64,000 nt of DNA from Cryobacterium sp. PAMC25264 (GCF_019443325.1 NZ_CP080383.1:2976001-3040000), one strand, 5' to 3'. Positions 18,125-27,317 are shown, counted from the first letter of the stretch. The notes: generated by a model not told the origin, from the letters alone. Numbers and translations: made by a program.

Positions 18125-18742
18125 TCAGGCGACGAGGCGCACCGGCGGCCCACGGTGCCGCATGGGACTGAGCAGAACGAGTTGGTCGCGGGGCGGCAAC
18201 CAGGCCGAGACCGCCACGATGGCGCGCGGGATGCCGGGCACCGGCGTGAGCGCGATGACACGCACAAGAACGCCCAGGGCCACCTTCAGGGTGGTGAACA
18301 GGCTCCAGAAAGCGCGCTCACCGAACCGGAGCGCCAGCACGGTGACGACCGCGGCAAGCACGTGGAAGATCGGCATCATGAGGCCGTGGCCGGCCGCGGA
18401 CATGGCAGCGGCCTCCCCAGGCATCAGCGCGACAGCCTGGCCCGCGGCGTGGGCGTGGCCCGCCGGGGCATCCGCGACGGCCAGCTGCCCGCCTGCGCCG
18501 CCGAAGGAGAACAGGCCGTGGAAGATCACCTGGCTGATCAGGACCGCGAGGGCGAGACGCCAGGTGGAGAGGGTACGGCCGGACAGCGCGATCGAGACAA
18601 TGCCGGCGAAAGCCAGGGAGACCACGACGGCCAACAAGCCCGGAACGGCGCCGCCGCCCAGCGTGTGCGACAGTGCGGCGACGAATGTGGAGAAACCCGC
18701 GACGATCCACCCACGGGCGAAGCGCGCCCAGCGTGTGGTCAT
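18125..18742 (-). CDS. Small integral membrane protein upstream of ycnI-copC
   Basis: This is a 205-residue protein with about five hydrophobic segments (WIVAGFSTFVAALSHTLGG, AVPGLLAVVVSLAFAGIVSIAL, LALAVLISQVIFHGLFSF, MPIFHVLAAVVTVLALRF and a last one near VALGVLVRVIALTPVP). A histidine- and methionine-containing loop, GHAHAAGQAVALMPGEAAAM, could bind metal. ATG 18742 is chosen because GAGGGAG sits just upstream; the longer open frame overlaps the divergent lipoprotein gene. It leads the ycnI-copC operon. A role in copper handling is inferred only from position and the His/Met loop. Confidence 0.72.
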   Translation of the reverse strand: MTTRWARFARGWIVAGFSTFVAALSHTLGGGAVPGLLAVVVSLAFAGIVSIALSGRTLSTWRLALAVLISQVIFHGLFSFGGAGGQLAVADAPAGHAHAAGQAVALMPGEAAAMSAAGHGLMMPIFHVLAAVVTVLALRFGERAFWSLFTTLKVALGVLVRVIALTPVPGIPRAIVAVSAWLPPRDQLVLLSPMRHRGPPVRLVA

Positions 18743-18842
18743 GATTCTCCCTCTACGAACGTGCATCGAATCTATCAGGGCCACGGCATCCAGGTGCCTC
18801 ACGGGCAACGTCCCGGCGCGGTCAGGCAGAATGGGAACCGTG

Positions 18843-19922
18843 ATGGCAACGAAACGGCACCCGGCAACCTTCCTCGGCGCGGGAGTCGCGGCGACCATCC
18901 TGTTCCTCTCGGGCTGCGCCGCCAATGAGGCCGGCGACGAGCCGAGCGACCTGGCCGGCACCCTCGACGGCGCCGGATCGAGCGCACAGGCATCGGCCGA
19001 AGACGTCTGGATCTCCCAGTTCCAGCGCACGAACGGCAGCGTCACCATCAACTACGACCCCACCGGGTCCGGCGCCGGCCGCGAGCAGTTCATCGGCGGC
19101 GGCGTCGACTTCGCCGGATCCGACTCCGCGCTCAGCGACGATGAACTGGCCGGCTCCTTCGGTGCCTGTGCGCCGGGTTCCGCCGCCATCGATCTGCCCG
19201 TCTACGTGTCCCCGCTGGTGCTGGTCTACAACGTCGACGGGGTGGAGTCGCTGCGCCTGGACCCGCAGACCATTGCGAGCATCTACTCCGGGGCCATCAC
19301 CCGGTGGAACGACCCGGCCCTGGTGACCCTGAACCCCGACGCCGGTCTGCCCGACGAACCCATCTCCGCGGTGCACCGCTCGGACGACTCCGGCACCACG
19401 AAGAACTTCGCCGACTACCTGTACCAGAACGTGCCGGATGTGTGGACGAACGAGCCCGCCGACGCCTTCCCGTACCCGGGCGAGGGCGCGCAGGGCAACT
19501 CGGGGGTGGTGAGCGCCGTCGCCAACGGGCGCAACACCATCGGTTACGCGGATGCGTCGCGCGTGGGCGACCTGTCGGTGGCCGCACTCAAGGTGGGCAC
19601 CGACTTCGTCGACTACTCCACAGAGGCCGCCGCCGCGATCATCGACGAGTCTCCCCTGGTGACCAGGGACAACCCCCATGACCTCGTGGTGGACGTTGAT
19701 CGCACGTCGACGGCAGCCGGGGTGTACCCGCTGGTGCTGGTGAGCTATCTCATCGCGTGCGAGGAATACCCCGACGCCGACCAGGCCGGGCTCGTGTCCG
19801 CGTACCTGGGGTACGTCGCCAGCCCTGAGGGCCAGAACGCCGCCGCCGAGAGCGCGGGATCGGCCCCGTTGTCTGCGGAGTTCTCGGCCCGGGTGCTCGA
19901 CGCGATCGACAGCATCCGCTGA
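18843..19922 (+). CDS. pstS: Phosphate-binding lipoprotein, PstS-like
   Basis: The 359-residue protein has a lipobox (FLSGC) after a hydrophobic signal, so it should be a lipid-anchored substrate-binding protein. The mature part has the PstS pattern: GSVTINYDPTGSGAGREQFI, DFAGSDSALSDDE, LPVYVSPLVLVYNVDGV, ASIYSGAITRWNDP, ISAVHRSDDSGTTKNFADYL and NSGVVSAVANGRNTIGYAD, all parts of the phosphate-binding cleft. A GTG at 18840 directly before the ATG is an alternative start. pstC, pstA and pstB do not follow; the next gene is convergent. It would therefore have to serve permease genes elsewhere. Confidence 0.9.
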   Translation: MATKRHPATFLGAGVAATILFLSGCAANEAGDEPSDLAGTLDGAGSSAQASAEDVWISQFQRTNGSVTINYDPTGSGAGREQFIGGGVDFAGSDSALSDDELAGSFGACAPGSAAIDLPVYVSPLVLVYNVDGVESLRLDPQTIASIYSGAITRWNDPALVTLNPDAGLPDEPISAVHRSDDSGTTKNFADYLYQNVPDVWTNEPADAFPYPGEGAQGNSGVVSAVANGRNTIGYADASRVGDLSVAALKVGTDFVDYSTEAAAAIIDESPLVTRDNPHDLVVDVDRTSTAAGVYPLVLVSYLIACEEYPDADQAGLVSAYLGYVASPEGQNAAAESAGSAPLSAEFSARVLDAIDSIR

Positions 19923-19948
19923 GCCGCAGCTGAGTACCGAACGGCAGA

Positions 19949-19990
19949 TGGATATCTGTGGAGCGTCAGACGATGCCCCACAGATATCCA
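19949..19990. terminator. Perfect 13-bp stem hairpin after pstS
   Basis: TGGATATCTGTGG (19949-19961) is exactly complementary to CCACAGATATCCA (19978-19990), with a 16-base loop. It begins 26 bases after the pstS stop, in the convergent gap before the helicase gene. No long T run follows, so it may be a Rho-assisted or bidirectional terminator, or a dispersed repeat. Confidence 0.55.
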
Positions 19991-20128
19991 GTAGTCGTGT
20001 GCGCTGTCACCAACCCGAATTGTGAGGACGCACCCGAACCAGGAAACCGTACCGTATCCCGGTCGGCGACACGTGAAGGATATTCTCGGCCAGACCCACC
20101 GCCTGGGCGCGACACGCCGGTTAACCAG

Positions 20129-20164
20129 CAGCAGGGCACCCCCGAAACGGAGGATGCCCTGCTG
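20129..20164 (-). terminator. Hairpin downstream of the DEAD-box helicase gene
   Basis: CAGCAGGGCA (20129-20138) pairs exactly with TGCCCTGCTG (20155-20164) across a 16-base loop. It lies 15 bases beyond the helicase stop on the minus strand and probably ends that transcript, although there is no long T tract. Confidence 0.55.
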
Positions 20165-20179
20165 TGGTGTGCGGCGGTG

Positions 20180-22396
20180 TTACAGGTTCGCCAGAGCGGT
20201 GATCGACGCGTCACCCGGCGTGGCCGTGGTGAAGCTGGAGTCGATCTCGGCCCGGTCGAGCAGGTCTTCCATACGACGACGACGCTGCTTGGGGATCAGC
20301 GTGACGACGGTACCGGACTTGCCGGCGCGACCCGTGCGGCCGGCGCGGTGCAGGTAGGTCTTGTACTCGTCGGGCATGTCGGCCTGGATGACGAGGTCGA
20401 TGTCATCCACGTGGATGCCGCGGGCGGCGACGTCGGTGGCGACGAGCACGTTGACCCGGCCGCTGGTGAGCATCTGCAGGTTGCGGGTACGGCGGGCCTG
20501 GTTGAGGTCACCGTGCAGGCTCGTGGCCTTGACGCCGGCGTCTTCGAGCTGGTCGGCGAGCTGCTCGGCGTACGCACGGGTGCGGCTGAAGATCAGCGTC
20601 TTGCCCTGGCGGTCGACGAGCTGGCCGATGATGGAGGCCTTGTCGCGGTGCTCGATGAGGAGGACCTTGTGGTCGATCGTGCTGGAGGCCTGGTCTTCAC
20701 CGGCGACCTCGTGCACGGCCGGGTTGGTCAGGAACTCCTTGACCAGCGAGGCGACACCCTTGTCGAGGGTGGCCGAGAACAGCAGACGCTGGCTGTTCTT
20801 CTTTGTCAGGCGCAGGATGCGCTGAACCGGCTCGAGGAAGCCCAGGTCGCACATGTAGTCGGCCTCGTCGAGAACCGTGATGACAACCTCGGACAGGTCG
20901 AGACGACCCTGCTCGACGAGGTCCTCGATGCGGCCGGCGGTGCCGATGATGATGTCCACGCCGCGCTGGAGGGCGCTGACCTGGCGGTACTGCGGAACGC
21001 CGCCGTAGATCTGGGTGGTGAAGAGGCCGACGCTGCGGGCGATGGGCTGTACGGTGCGGTCGATCTGCAGGGCCAGCTCACGGGTGGGGGCCAGGATGAG
21101 CGCGCGGGGCTTGCGGGCCATCTTGCGGTCCTTGGCGCCGTTGTTCTCCATGAGCTTCTCGATCATGGGGGCGGCGAAGGCGATGGTCTTGCCGGAGCCG
21201 GTCTTGCCACGGCCGAGCACGTCGCGGCCGGCGAGCACATCGGGGATGGTCGCGGCCTGGATCGGGAACGGGCTCGGGGCGCCGAGCAGGGCGAGCTCGC
21301 GCACGATGTTGCCACCGAGGCCGAGGTCGCCGAACGTCACGCCGACAACATCCGCTGCGGTCGTGGCGATGGCCTCGAGGCGCTCGAGCACCACGTCGTC
21401 GCCGGCGGCGAACTTGGGCTTGGAGTCGCGGTCGGGGTAGAAGTTACTGGAGTGACCGCCGTCGTTCGAGCGGTCGTTGCGGGCCGCGCGGTCGTTGCTG
21501 TACGCGGGACGCTCGCCACGGGCCGGACGGTCGTTGTTGTACGACGGACGGTCGGTGCGGGCCGGGCGGTCGCCGTAGGACGGACGCTCGGTGCGGGCGG
21601 GACGGTCGGAGTTGTACGACGGACGGTCGTTGTTGTAGGCCGGGCGGTCGGTGCGCGGGGCGCGGTCGCCGTAGGAGGGACGGTCGCCACCACGGGCGGG
21701 ACGGTCAGAGTTGTACGACGGACGGTCGTTGTTGTAGGCCGGGCGGTCGGTGCGCGGGGCGCGGTCGCCGTAGGAGGGACGGTCGCCGCCACGGGCGGGA
21801 CGGTCGTTGTTGTAGGCCGGACGGTCGGTGCGCGGGGCGCGGTCGCCGTAAGACGGACGATCGTTGTTGTACGACGGGCGATCGGTGCGCGGGGCACGGT
21901 CACTGTAGGACGGACGCTCGCTGCGCTGGCCGCGGTCGCCGTACGAGGGACGGTCACCACCACGGTCGTTGCGGTCGTTGTTGTAGGCCGGACGGTCGTT
22001 GCGCGGGGCACGGTCACCGTAGGAGGGACGGTCGCCGCCACGGGCGGGACGGTCGTTGCCCCGGTCATTGTTGTAAGCAGGACGATCCGTGCGCGGGGCG
22101 CGGTCGTTGTAGGCGGGACGCTCGGAGCGGCCGGCTGCGGGACGCTCGGTACGGTTGCCGTAAGCCGGACGGTCGCCGTAAGCGGGACGGTCGGAGGAGG
22201 AGCGCTCACCGGAGCGCGCGGCGCGCTCGTCGGCGTTCCAGCGCTGCTTCTTGGGGGCGCCCTCGTCAGCGCGGTATCCGCGGTGTCCGGGGCTCTTGCT
22301 GCCACCCTTGGGTGCGCCCTTGGGGCCGCCCTTGGAGTAGCTCGGGTCGTAGTTCTTGGCTGCGCGGCCGACGGCCGGCTTCTTGCTAGTAGGCAT
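20180..22396 (-). CDS. DEAD-box RNA helicase with long repetitive N-terminal region
   Basis: The protein has 738 residues. The C-terminal 400 form a complete ATP-dependent RNA helicase: Q-motif region FGDLGLGGNIVRELALLG, GRGKTGSGKT (Walker A), PTRELALQI, VLDEADYMCDLGF (DEAD box), LFSATLD, TDVAARGIHVDD and HRAGRTGRAGKSG. The first 300 or so residues are unlike the usual compact start: Lys/Gly-rich, then many degenerate copies of DRPSYGDRAPRTDRPAYNN, disordered and rich in Arg, Tyr and Asn. Such tails usually sit at the C-terminus in RhlE/CshA-like helicases. ATG 22396 has AGGA about 9 bases upstream and gives MPTSKKPAVG. Likely roles are ribosome assembly or RNA unwinding in the cold. Confidence 0.9.
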   Translation of the reverse strand: MPTSKKPAVGRAAKNYDPSYSKGGPKGAPKGGSKSPGHRGYRADEGAPKKQRWNADERAARSGERSSSDRPAYGDRPAYGNRTERPAAGRSERPAYNDRAPRTDRPAYNNDRGNDRPARGGDRPSYGDRAPRNDRPAYNNDRNDRGGDRPSYGDRGQRSERPSYSDRAPRTDRPSYNNDRPSYGDRAPRTDRPAYNNDRPARGGDRPSYGDRAPRTDRPAYNNDRPSYNSDRPARGGDRPSYGDRAPRTDRPAYNNDRPSYNSDRPARTERPSYGDRPARTDRPSYNNDRPARGERPAYSNDRAARNDRSNDGGHSSNFYPDRDSKPKFAAGDDVVLERLEAIATTAADVVGVTFGDLGLGGNIVRELALLGAPSPFPIQAATIPDVLAGRDVLGRGKTGSGKTIAFAAPMIEKLMENNGAKDRKMARKPRALILAPTRELALQIDRTVQPIARSVGLFTTQIYGGVPQYRQVSALQRGVDIIIGTAGRIEDLVEQGRLDLSEVVITVLDEADYMCDLGFLEPVQRILRLTKKNSQRLLFSATLDKGVASLVKEFLTNPAVHEVAGEDQASSTIDHKVLLIEHRDKASIIGQLVDRQGKTLIFSRTRAYAEQLADQLEDAGVKATSLHGDLNQARRTRNLQMLTSGRVNVLVATDVAARGIHVDDIDLVIQADMPDEYKTYLHRAGRTGRAGKSGTVVTLIPKQRRRRMEDLLDRAEIDSSFTTATPGDASITALANL
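21470..22200. repeat. Intragenic tandem repeats coding for the helicase N-terminal tail
   Basis: On the plus strand, units such as cggtcgttgttgtaggccgg and gcgcggggcgcggtcgccgta alternate about 16 times with small variations. They encode DRPAYNN and YGDRAPRT blocks. Several adjacent units around 21600-21840 are nearly identical, so copy number may change by recombination without breaking the frame. Confidence 0.75.
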
Positions 22397-22704
22397 AGAA
22401 GTATTCCTGGGTTGTGTTGAGTACATGGCAGAACAACGCCGCACAGCGACGCAACCTGAGAACCCGGGCAGTCTATGGCCGGGGCCGTTCACATACAGTG
22501 ATTTTTCACCAGCGGATTACTGGGAAACCGGCCCATCCTGACTTACAAACCCATCCGCGCACACAATAAAACACGCGGTGTCAAGAGCCGACTTGTCTAC
22601 GTTACCTGATCGAGTCCCAAAAGTCACGGATCACTTCGTCCCGCGCTCGACCACGGCCGCCGGCGCGATTCGGTGCGGACGGCTTGATCGGGCACAATCG
22701 AGCA
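22397..22704. other. 308-base divergent gap between helicase and FUSC genes
   Basis: This stretch is less G+C-rich than its surroundings and should hold both promoters plus a leader of the helicase mRNA. DEAD-box helicase genes often have long cold-responsive leaders, but no clear fold or known RNA motif is seen here. A weak CCGCG/CGCGG hairpin lies near 22555-22580. No gene is recognised. Confidence 0.4.
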
Positions 22705-23820
22705 ATGCTCTCTTCCGATCTGCCCCTGCGCGCGACGGGCTCCCGTGTCAAGACGGCGATCTGGCAGCCTCGACTCCTTCAGGCCGCAAAGACCGCTGTG
22801 GCGGTCGCGATCGCCTGGAAGCTGGCCCCCTACATGCCGGGCGTCGCCAACGACTACCCCTATTACGCACCGCTCGGTGTGATCGTGGCCAGCTTCCCCA
22901 CCCTGATGGGCTCGATCAAGAACGCCGCGCAAACGCTGGCCGGGCTCGTGATCGGCATCGCGCTTGCGGCGGCGGTGATCATCTTCAGCGAACCCAGCGT
23001 GCTCACCGTCTCCCTCGTGGTGGGCATCGGGATCCTCTTCGGCGGCATCCGCCAACTCGGCGCCGGGCGAGACTATGTGCCGATCGCGGGGCTCTTCGTG
23101 CTGATCGTGGGCGGACCGAACGCGGACGGCTACTCGATCGGTTACGTGTCGCAGATGAGCCTGGGCATCGTGGTGGGACTGGCGGTCAACCTGCTCGTGG
23201 CGCCGCCGCTGCGGGTGACCGCCGCGGTGAAGGAGCTGTCCAGGCTGCGGGGCGCGCTCGGGCGGCACCTCGACACGCTGGCGGATGCTCTCGACGCGAA
23301 CTGGCCGCCCGAGGAGGGTGAGTGGTCCACGCAGGGTCAGACCCTGGCGAGCACCACGAAGGCGGTGCGCCACGCGCTGGCCGAGGCCGACGAGAGCCGG
23401 CGGATCAACCCGCGGGCGCGCATCCGGCCGCATGACCTCAGCACCGACCACGACGACCTGGCGGCGTTGGAGAACGTGACCTTCTATGTGCGTGACCTCA
23501 CCGACGTGCTCGCCGGGGCCGCCTGGGGAACGCCGGTGCCGGTGGACCTGCCGGCCGTGCTGCGCCCGCCGTTGAGCGCGGCCGTGCGGGCGACGGCCGC
23601 CGTGGTGATCGAATGGGACACCGGCGCCACGAGCCTCGACACCCTGCACACGGCAGAAGAGGCGCTGGCCGCCGTGACCCGGGCCGTGCACGACCACCGG
23701 GAGCTGGGCGCCGACGCCGTGGTGGCGGCCAGTGCGGCCGTACTCGACCTCACCCGGATGCTGGCCGCCCTGAGACCGGGCATCGAGCGCGACGCCCCTC
23801 CCGCCTCAGCGCGCGGCTGA
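22705..23820 (+). CDS. FUSC / aromatic-acid exporter family membrane protein
   Basis: The 371-residue protein begins with a short cytoplasmic part (RLLQAAKTAVAVAIAWKLAP, the usual FUSC opening) and about six transmembrane helices to residue 175 (for example APLGVIVASFPTLMGSIKNA, LAGLVIGIALAAAVIIF, LVVGIGILFGGIRQLG, IAGLFVLIVGG, MSLGIVVGLAVNLLVAP). The rest is a soluble, helical, acidic cytoplasmic domain. The family includes aromatic acid exporters and proteins of unknown cargo. ATG 22705 is chosen; a TTG seven codons upstream would also be in frame. It is monocistronic. Confidence 0.8.
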   Translation: MLSSDLPLRATGSRVKTAIWQPRLLQAAKTAVAVAIAWKLAPYMPGVANDYPYYAPLGVIVASFPTLMGSIKNAAQTLAGLVIGIALAAAVIIFSEPSVLTVSLVVGIGILFGGIRQLGAGRDYVPIAGLFVLIVGGPNADGYSIGYVSQMSLGIVVGLAVNLLVAPPLRVTAAVKELSRLRGALGRHLDTLADALDANWPPEEGEWSTQGQTLASTTKAVRHALAEADESRRINPRARIRPHDLSTDHDDLAALENVTFYVRDLTDVLAGAAWGTPVPVDLPAVLRPPLSAAVRATAAVVIEWDTGATSLDTLHTAEEALAAVTRAVHDHRELGADAVVAASAAVLDLTRMLAALRPGIERDAPPASARG

Positions 23821-23935
23821 CCGGCCGGGGCCCACGACGCGCCCGGGCCGGGGCCGGCTGGGGGCTGGATTAGCAGGGCCGAGCGGACCAATCTATTCTC
23901 GGGAGTACCCGCACCCAGCGCATTCAGGAGCACCC

Positions 23936-25105
23936 GTGAGCACCGGTCGCCGCACCATCGGACTAGGCTCCCGACGCTTCATCATTCTCTCCGTCGCGCT
24001 CGTTGGCGGGATGGCCGTCGTGGCCGCGGCGTTGCTCGGCGGATTGCACTGGAACCTGCGCCCGGTGGCGCCCGCCCAGGCCGGCGGCACGGCCAGCGAG
24101 GTCGACACCACGGCCGTCGTGGGCATCCGCACCTTCGTGGCCCCCGGCGACGCCGTGATCGACGAGGACGTGGTCTATGCCACCGAACCGGACGGCACCC
24201 AGCTCACCCTCGATGTCTGTTCACCGCCGGCGACCGTCGCACCGGAGACAGATAGCGACGCCGCCCGAGATACCGGGGACGGAGAGGCTTCGAGCGCGGA
24301 CGTCGGCGCGGGGGCGAGCGCGGACGTCGGCGCGGGGGCGGTTGATGGCGGCTCAGGGATATCGGCGGGTACCGATCCGACCGTGTCGCCGGAGGCTCCC
24401 GACGAACCGGCGCTGCTGCCGGCCGTGCTGTCAATCCACGGCGGCAGTTGGGCTCGCGGCGACAAGGCCAACAGCGACTGGCGCAATGTCTGCGAATGGC
24501 TCGCAGCGGAGGGGTTTGTGGGGTTCTCCGTCAACTACCGCCTCGTGCCCGCGGTGTCCTTCCCCGCGGCCATCGACGACCTGGGCCGGGCCGTCGAATG
24601 GATGCGCGCGAACGCGGGCAGTTACGGCGTGGACCCCGACCGGATCGGGGCCTTCGGCGGCTCGGCCGGCGGCAATCTCGCGGCGCTGCTCGGCGCCAGG
24701 GGCCGTGGGTCGCTCACCGAAGGGGCTCGGGTCGCGGCCGTCGCCGAACTCTCCGGGCCCGTCGACCTCAGCTACGAGGGCATCGTCGTGTCCGGTGGCT
24801 CGTCGGGTCTCGAGCGGATCGTGCTCGACTACCTCGACTGCGCGTCGCTGCTGGATTGCCCGGCCGCGAGGGACGCCTCGGCCGTCAGATCGTTGGACCG
24901 CACGGACCCGCCGGTATTCATCGGCACCAGCACCGAGGAGTTCATCCCGCTGAGCCAGTCCACCGGGTTCGCCGCGGACCTCGATGACCTCGGGATCGTC
25001 AACCGTCTCGTCACGGTGCCCGGCAGCCTGCACTCCATCGGCATTCTCGATGCCGGCATGCGGGCCGAGGTGGCTGCCTTCCTGCACGCACACCTGGGGA
25101 GCTGA
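23936..25105 (+). CDS. Secreted/anchored alpha/beta hydrolase (esterase-lipase type)
   Basis: This 389-residue protein starts at GTG 23936 with AGGAG upstream. It has an N-terminal transmembrane or uncleaved signal segment (RFIILSVALVGGMAVVAAALL). The hydrolase domain is split by a Gly/Ala/Ser-rich insert with a duplicated SADVGAGA unit (about 120-145). LSIHGGSWARGDKANSDW is the oxyanion HGG motif of the BD-FAE/HSL-like group, GAFGGSAGGN carries the nucleophilic serine, and SLHSIGIL supplies the histidine. A probable catalytic aspartate lies near FIGTSTEEFIP, but this is not a classic match. The substrate is unknown; short-chain esters are typical. Confidence 0.83.
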   Translation: MSTGRRTIGLGSRRFIILSVALVGGMAVVAAALLGGLHWNLRPVAPAQAGGTASEVDTTAVVGIRTFVAPGDAVIDEDVVYATEPDGTQLTLDVCSPPATVAPETDSDAARDTGDGEASSADVGAGASADVGAGAVDGGSGISAGTDPTVSPEAPDEPALLPAVLSIHGGSWARGDKANSDWRNVCEWLAAEGFVGFSVNYRLVPAVSFPAAIDDLGRAVEWMRANAGSYGVDPDRIGAFGGSAGGNLAALLGARGRGSLTEGARVAAVAELSGPVDLSYEGIVVSGGSSGLERIVLDYLDCASLLDCPAARDASAVRSLDRTDPPVFIGTSTEEFIPLSQSTGFAADLDDLGIVNRLVTVPGSLHSIGILDAGMRAEVAAFLHAHLGS

Positions 25106-25345
25106 CCGCCGCTCGGGGCTTCGCTGCACCTCGTACGGCTGGGCGCGCCCGCTATAGCGGGCGCGGGCGCCGAGAGGGGGCGCGGTGAGCGTCGCGGGTG
25201 CGGGCGCGCGCGGTTGCGGATGCGAAGCGGGTCACGAGGTCTCCTAAGGAAGTGCGCTTCCGCCGACCACCCGGGCGCGAAGCGCCCCCACAGCTCGACA
25301 AGCTCGACCGACGTGCGGGGCGGGTTCCGCAGGATGGGTCACTAG
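25106..25345. other. Gap between the hydrolase gene and IS1182 copy 2
   Basis: The gap holds a 20-base perfect palindrome, GCGCCCGCTATAGCGGGCGC (25145-25164), 40 bases after the hydrolase stop and likely its terminator. It also holds a dispersed-repeat fragment CTCGACAAGCTCGACCGACG (25294-25313). No gene is seen. IS1182 copy 2 begins at 25346 after CTAG 25342-25345. Confidence 0.6.
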
Positions 25346-27152
25346 GAGACTGCTGATTTATCGGGGCGTTTAAGGCGCGCCTTTGTTGGTTTCGGCGGAG
25401 GTGTTTAAGACTTGATTCATGCAGGGTCGTGATGATGGTCAGCGTCAGTTGTTGGATGTCGGTGTGTTCGCTGGGCACATGTTGCCGGCGGGGTCGGTGT
25501 TCGCTTTTCTCGCTGAGCACCGGCACGAGTTGTTCCCGGATGACGCGTTCGCGGACCTGTTTCCGTCGGGTCGTGGCCGGCCCTCGACGCCCGCGGACGT
25601 GATCGCATCGGTGATGGTGCTGCAGACCCTGCACTCGTTATCGGACCGGGAAACCGCGGAAGCCGTCACGTTTGATCTGCGGTGGAAAGCGGCCTGCGGG
25701 TTCGGGTTGACGGAAACATCGTTCCACCCGACGGTGTTGACGTATTGGCGACGCCGCCTCGCGGCAAGCACCCGCCCGCACCGAATTTTCGACGCCGTCG
25801 CCGAGGTTATTGCCGGTTCTGGGGCGTTGTCGGGTCGGAAGCGGCGGGCGTTGGACTCCACGATTTTGGATGACGCGGTCGCCCGCCAGGACACGGTGAC
25901 GCAGTTGGTCGCGCAGATCCGCCGGGTCGGTCGGGAGATCCCCGGCGCCGACATGATCGTGGCCGGCCTGCCCGGCCATGACTACGAGAAGCCCGGCAAG
26001 CCCGACATCGCCTGGGACGACAAGGCGGCCAGGGACGAACTCGTTTCCCGCCTCGTGACCGACGCCCTGGCGTTGCTTGCGGCAATCGACACGACGTCAT
26101 TGACCGACTCGCAGCAGGAGACGGTCGCGTTGCTCGCCCTCGTCGCGGGCCAGGACGTCGAGCCGGCTGAGGGGTCCGATGGCTCGGATGGGCGGTGGCG
26201 GATCGCGCGGAAGGTCGCGCCGGACCGGGTGATCTCGACCGTTGACCCGGACGCCCGCCACGCGCACAAGAGCCGGGAGAAGAAGCAAGACGGTTTCAAA
26301 GCCCACATCGCGATCGAGCCCGATACGGGTCTGGTGACCGCGGCCGTGTTGACGAAAGCGTCCGGGCCCAAGAACAGTGACGCGGCCCGCGGCGCGGCCC
26401 TGGTGGCCGCTGACACGAGCATCGGCTCGGACACGGTCGAGGTCCTCGGTGATTCTGCCTACGGCAGCGGGGACCTCCTCGCCGAGGTCACCGCGGCCGG
26501 GCATGTTCCGATCATCAAACCGATGCCGTTGAGTCGGGCGGTTCCGGGCGGATTCACAATCGATGACTTCAGCATCGACGAAGCTAAGCGCACGGTGACG
26601 TGTCCTGCGGGGAACACCCGACCGATCACCGTGAAACGTAATGTCACATTTGGCGCCGTTTGCGCGAGCTGCCCGCTCCGAGCCCAGTGCACGAGCGCCG
26701 TCGACGGTCGCAAAATGGTTTTGCATCCGCAGCAGCAGATCCAACGCGAGCACCGCGCACGCGCGCTGGACCCTGACTTTCAAGCCGTCTACCGGCAGCA
26801 CCGGCCGATGGTTGAACGCTCGATCGCATGGATGACTCGCGGCGCGAGACGAGTCCCTTACCGCGGCGTCGTGAAGAACCACGCCTGGTGGAACAACCGC
26901 GCCGCCGCGATCAACCTGAAACGACTCCTGAGCCTTGGCCTCACCAGCCAGAACGGGGTTTGGGCACTTGGCTGAAGACCCCAGGCAGGGCAGACACCCC
27001 AGCCCTCACACCGACCCCGACGACCACCTTCTACTGGCCAGACTCGCGACACCGAATCGATCCCGCAAGCAGCCCAAACACGACCACACCCGACTCAAAA
27101 AACGGGCCCCCGACTCGCCGGGCCCACCGCAGCCATCTAAATCAGCAGTCTC
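25346..27152 (+). mobile_element. IS1182-family element, copy 2 (1807 bp)
   Basis: It has the same ends as the other copies, with CTAG duplicated at 25342-25345 and 27153-27156. It sits between two fragments of the dispersed GTCTCGAC(A/G)GGCTCGACC repeat: one 30 bases before it, the other starting directly at its right junction (27157-27190). The target was therefore an intergenic repeat region. Confidence 0.93.
25419..26975 (+). CDS. IS1182-family transposase (copy 2)
   Basis: The 518-residue protein is identical to the transposase of copy 1, intact from ATG 25419 to the stop after QNGVWALG. It is on the plus strand. The 176 bases between its stop and the element end contain two GGGCCC-centred inverted repeats and an A6 run that may act as a terminator. 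Confidence 0.95.
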   Translation: MQGRDDGQRQLLDVGVFAGHMLPAGSVFAFLAEHRHELFPDDAFADLFPSGRGRPSTPADVIASVMVLQTLHSLSDRETAEAVTFDLRWKAACGFGLTETSFHPTVLTYWRRRLAASTRPHRIFDAVAEVIAGSGALSGRKRRALDSTILDDAVARQDTVTQLVAQIRRVGREIPGADMIVAGLPGHDYEKPGKPDIAWDDKAARDELVSRLVTDALALLAAIDTTSLTDSQQETVALLALVAGQDVEPAEGSDGSDGRWRIARKVAPDRVISTVDPDARHAHKSREKKQDGFKAHIAIEPDTGLVTAAVLTKASGPKNSDAARGAALVAADTSIGSDTVEVLGDSAYGSGDLLAEVTAAGHVPIIKPMPLSRAVPGGFTIDDFSIDEAKRTVTCPAGNTRPITVKRNVTFGAVCASCPLRAQCTSAVDGRKMVLHPQQQIQREHRARALDPDFQAVYRQHRPMVERSIAWMTRGARRVPYRGVVKNHAWWNNRAAAINLKRLLSLGLTSQNGVWALG

Positions 27153-27317
27153 CTAGGTCTCGACGGGCTCGACCGACGGGCTCGACCGACCGGCGACCGG
27201 GGCACGGACCGCAGGACGGGCGGCGGGGTCGTAGCGGGGGGTCTGGGGCGGTGCGATACTGGCGCCACCTGCCGGTGGACCGGCCACCCCTCTACCGCTC
27301 CGGGATTGCGAAACGGC

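Noticed and set aside
18010..18267. 85-codon minus-strand frame overlapping the ends of ycnI and the membrane protein gene
   Set aside because: It overlaps real genes out of phase and is rich in Ser, Arg, Pro and Cys, as shadows are.
19958..22420. Long plus-strand open frame (820 codons) with Val/Arg/Gly repeats opposite the DEAD-box helicase
   Set aside because: It is the antisense image of the helicase repeats. The minus strand encodes all helicase motifs, and this frame has no domain or ribosome site.
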